15,937 nucleotides of DNA, taken from the NCBI RefSeq assembly GCF_021107415.1, contig NZ_JAIOSW010000511.1, positions 1 through 15,937 on the forward strand, written 5' to 3'. Under the pieces are notes generated by a model. It made no database searches. It was not told the origin of the DNA and worked only from the letters and a program-made list of their open reading frames with translations. Both the position numbers and the translations under genes were made by a program. This DNA is from Desulfobacula sp. Lineage in GTDB: Bacteria > Desulfobacterota > Desulfobacteria > Desulfobacterales > Desulfobacteraceae. How positions within the stretch are numbered: the stretch's first letter is position 1; each line of letters opens with the position of its first letter. Below are positions 15,308-15,937 of this stretch, piece after piece.

Positions 15308-15937
15308 ATGATATCAAAAACTGTTTTTACACGGAGACTGCGAGCCTCTCACCAGACCGAAAGTTTTACAAAATTTTCACCTCTCAACAATGAACTGGTC
15401 ACGGAGATAAAAAGTGCAGTAAAAGAAATTTTTGATGCTTTTGGCGGTAAAGACCTTATTAAATCAAGCAAGAATGTTTATATCAAGCCCAATGGTATTG
15501 ATGCCAAGCCATATTGTTATACACGGCCGGAATTGATAAGGGCTGTTATCGAGTACTGGTTTGACGCAGGTGCTAACAAGGTATATCTTCTGGAAAATTC
15601 GACACAGGCCAATCATACACGTATCGTATTTGAAAGCAACGGATATAAAAAAGTCTGCAGAGATACGGGTGCCATTCCAATTTACCTGGATGAGGAAAAA
15701 ACAATCACATACAAATTTACAGGCAAAAAATCAGTTGCCGATGGGTGTGCAGGTGGATATGACTTAACAAGTTTTGAAATGCCCATAACTGTTGTTAAAA
15801 AGTTAATAGAAAAAATAGATGAAAACCTCTATATCAACTTGCCGAAACTGAAGACCCACTCTATGTCAGGGGCTACATTGGGAATAAAAAACCAGTGGGG
15901 ATTTCCTGCCCATAAAAGCAGAGGGATCGACCATAAC
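15308..15937 (+). CDS. DUF362 domain protein, N-terminal 210 codons (runs off window)
   Basis: The DUF362 signature blocks are present: VYIKPNG (57-63), TRPELIRAVIEYWFDAGANKVYLLEN (72-97) and INLPKLKTHSMSGATLGIKNQWGF (176-199), followed by R205 and H209. The family is uncharacterised biochemically; many members have a C-terminal ferredoxin-like domain or sit in redox or cell-envelope operons, and any such domain here would be beyond the window. GAGGA (15295-15299) lies 8 nt before the ATG at 15308. The reading frame is open to the last base. Confidence 0.9.
   Translation, partial: MISKTVFTRRLRASHQTESFTKFSPLNNELVTEIKSAVKEIFDAFGGKDLIKSSKNVYIKPNGIDAKPYCYTRPELIRAVIEYWFDAGANKVYLLENSTQANHTRIVFESNGYKKVCRDTGAIPIYLDEEKTITYKFTGKKSVADGCAGGYDLTSFEMPITVVKKLIEKIDENLYINLPKLKTHSMSGATLGIKNQWGFPAHKSRGIDHN

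Noticed and set aside
1..15937. CRISPR array, tRNA, rRNA, intact IS element or transposase
   Set aside because: None is visible on either strand. The only repeats are the intron copies and short palindromes.

Overview
The window looks like a piece of a Desulfobacter-like (Desulfobacteraceae) chromosome. The best evidence is a tight aconitase / ATP-citrate lyase cluster (acn-aclB-aclA, 8292-13391). Desulfobacter species are known to use ATP-citrate lyase in place of the usual citrate synthase in the acetate-oxidising TCA cycle, and in the reductive TCA cycle during autotrophy. The taxonomic call is an inference; no rRNA or marker gene is present.

Region 1 (1-4650) is an accessory region framed by three relics of one group II intron family. 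The window opens on the 3' end (domains V and VI) of copy A. Copy B (about 1974-2773) has both ends but no reverse transcriptase. Copy C (about 4245-4647) is only the 5' half. Between A and B lie a small basic conserved protein, an AlbA_2/Schlafen-type protein with an apparent internal deletion, and a ParB/Srx-fold protein. Between B and C lies a class II Fic AMP-transferase with its own winged-helix tail, preceded by a tandem palindrome array that looks like an operator over a promoter.

Region 2 (4650-8254) is visibly AT-rich. It holds a minus-strand HTH + GHKL ATPase + STAS-like protein, a decayed zinc-ribbon / beta-rich gene remnant broken into three frames, and a tandem GNAT acetyltransferase whose conserved N-terminus extends upstream of the first ATG with no ATG/GTG/TTG to start it.

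Region 3 (8255-13391) is the housekeeping core: Aquifex-type aconitase, then AclB (ATP-grasp and citrate-binding subunit), then AclA (CoA-binding, phosphohistidine and citrate-synthase-like subunit). The genes are 15 and 0 bp apart and clearly form one transcription unit. Together they interconvert acetyl-CoA + oxaloacetate, citrate and isocitrate.

Region 4 (13392-15937) returns to mixed content: a conserved protein of unknown function with a TTG start, a 5'-truncated gene fragment, a YiiX-like permuted NlpC/P60 cysteine hydrolase, a short orphan ORF, and the N-terminal 210 codons of a DUF362 protein that runs off the window.

No tRNA, rRNA, CRISPR array or intact transposase was seen. The most interesting points are the intron relics framing small gene modules, the operator array in front of the autoinhibited Fic gene, the start-codon problem of the GNAT gene, and the single-chain HTH-ATPase-STAS protein. 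I did not find a clear new multi-gene defence system.
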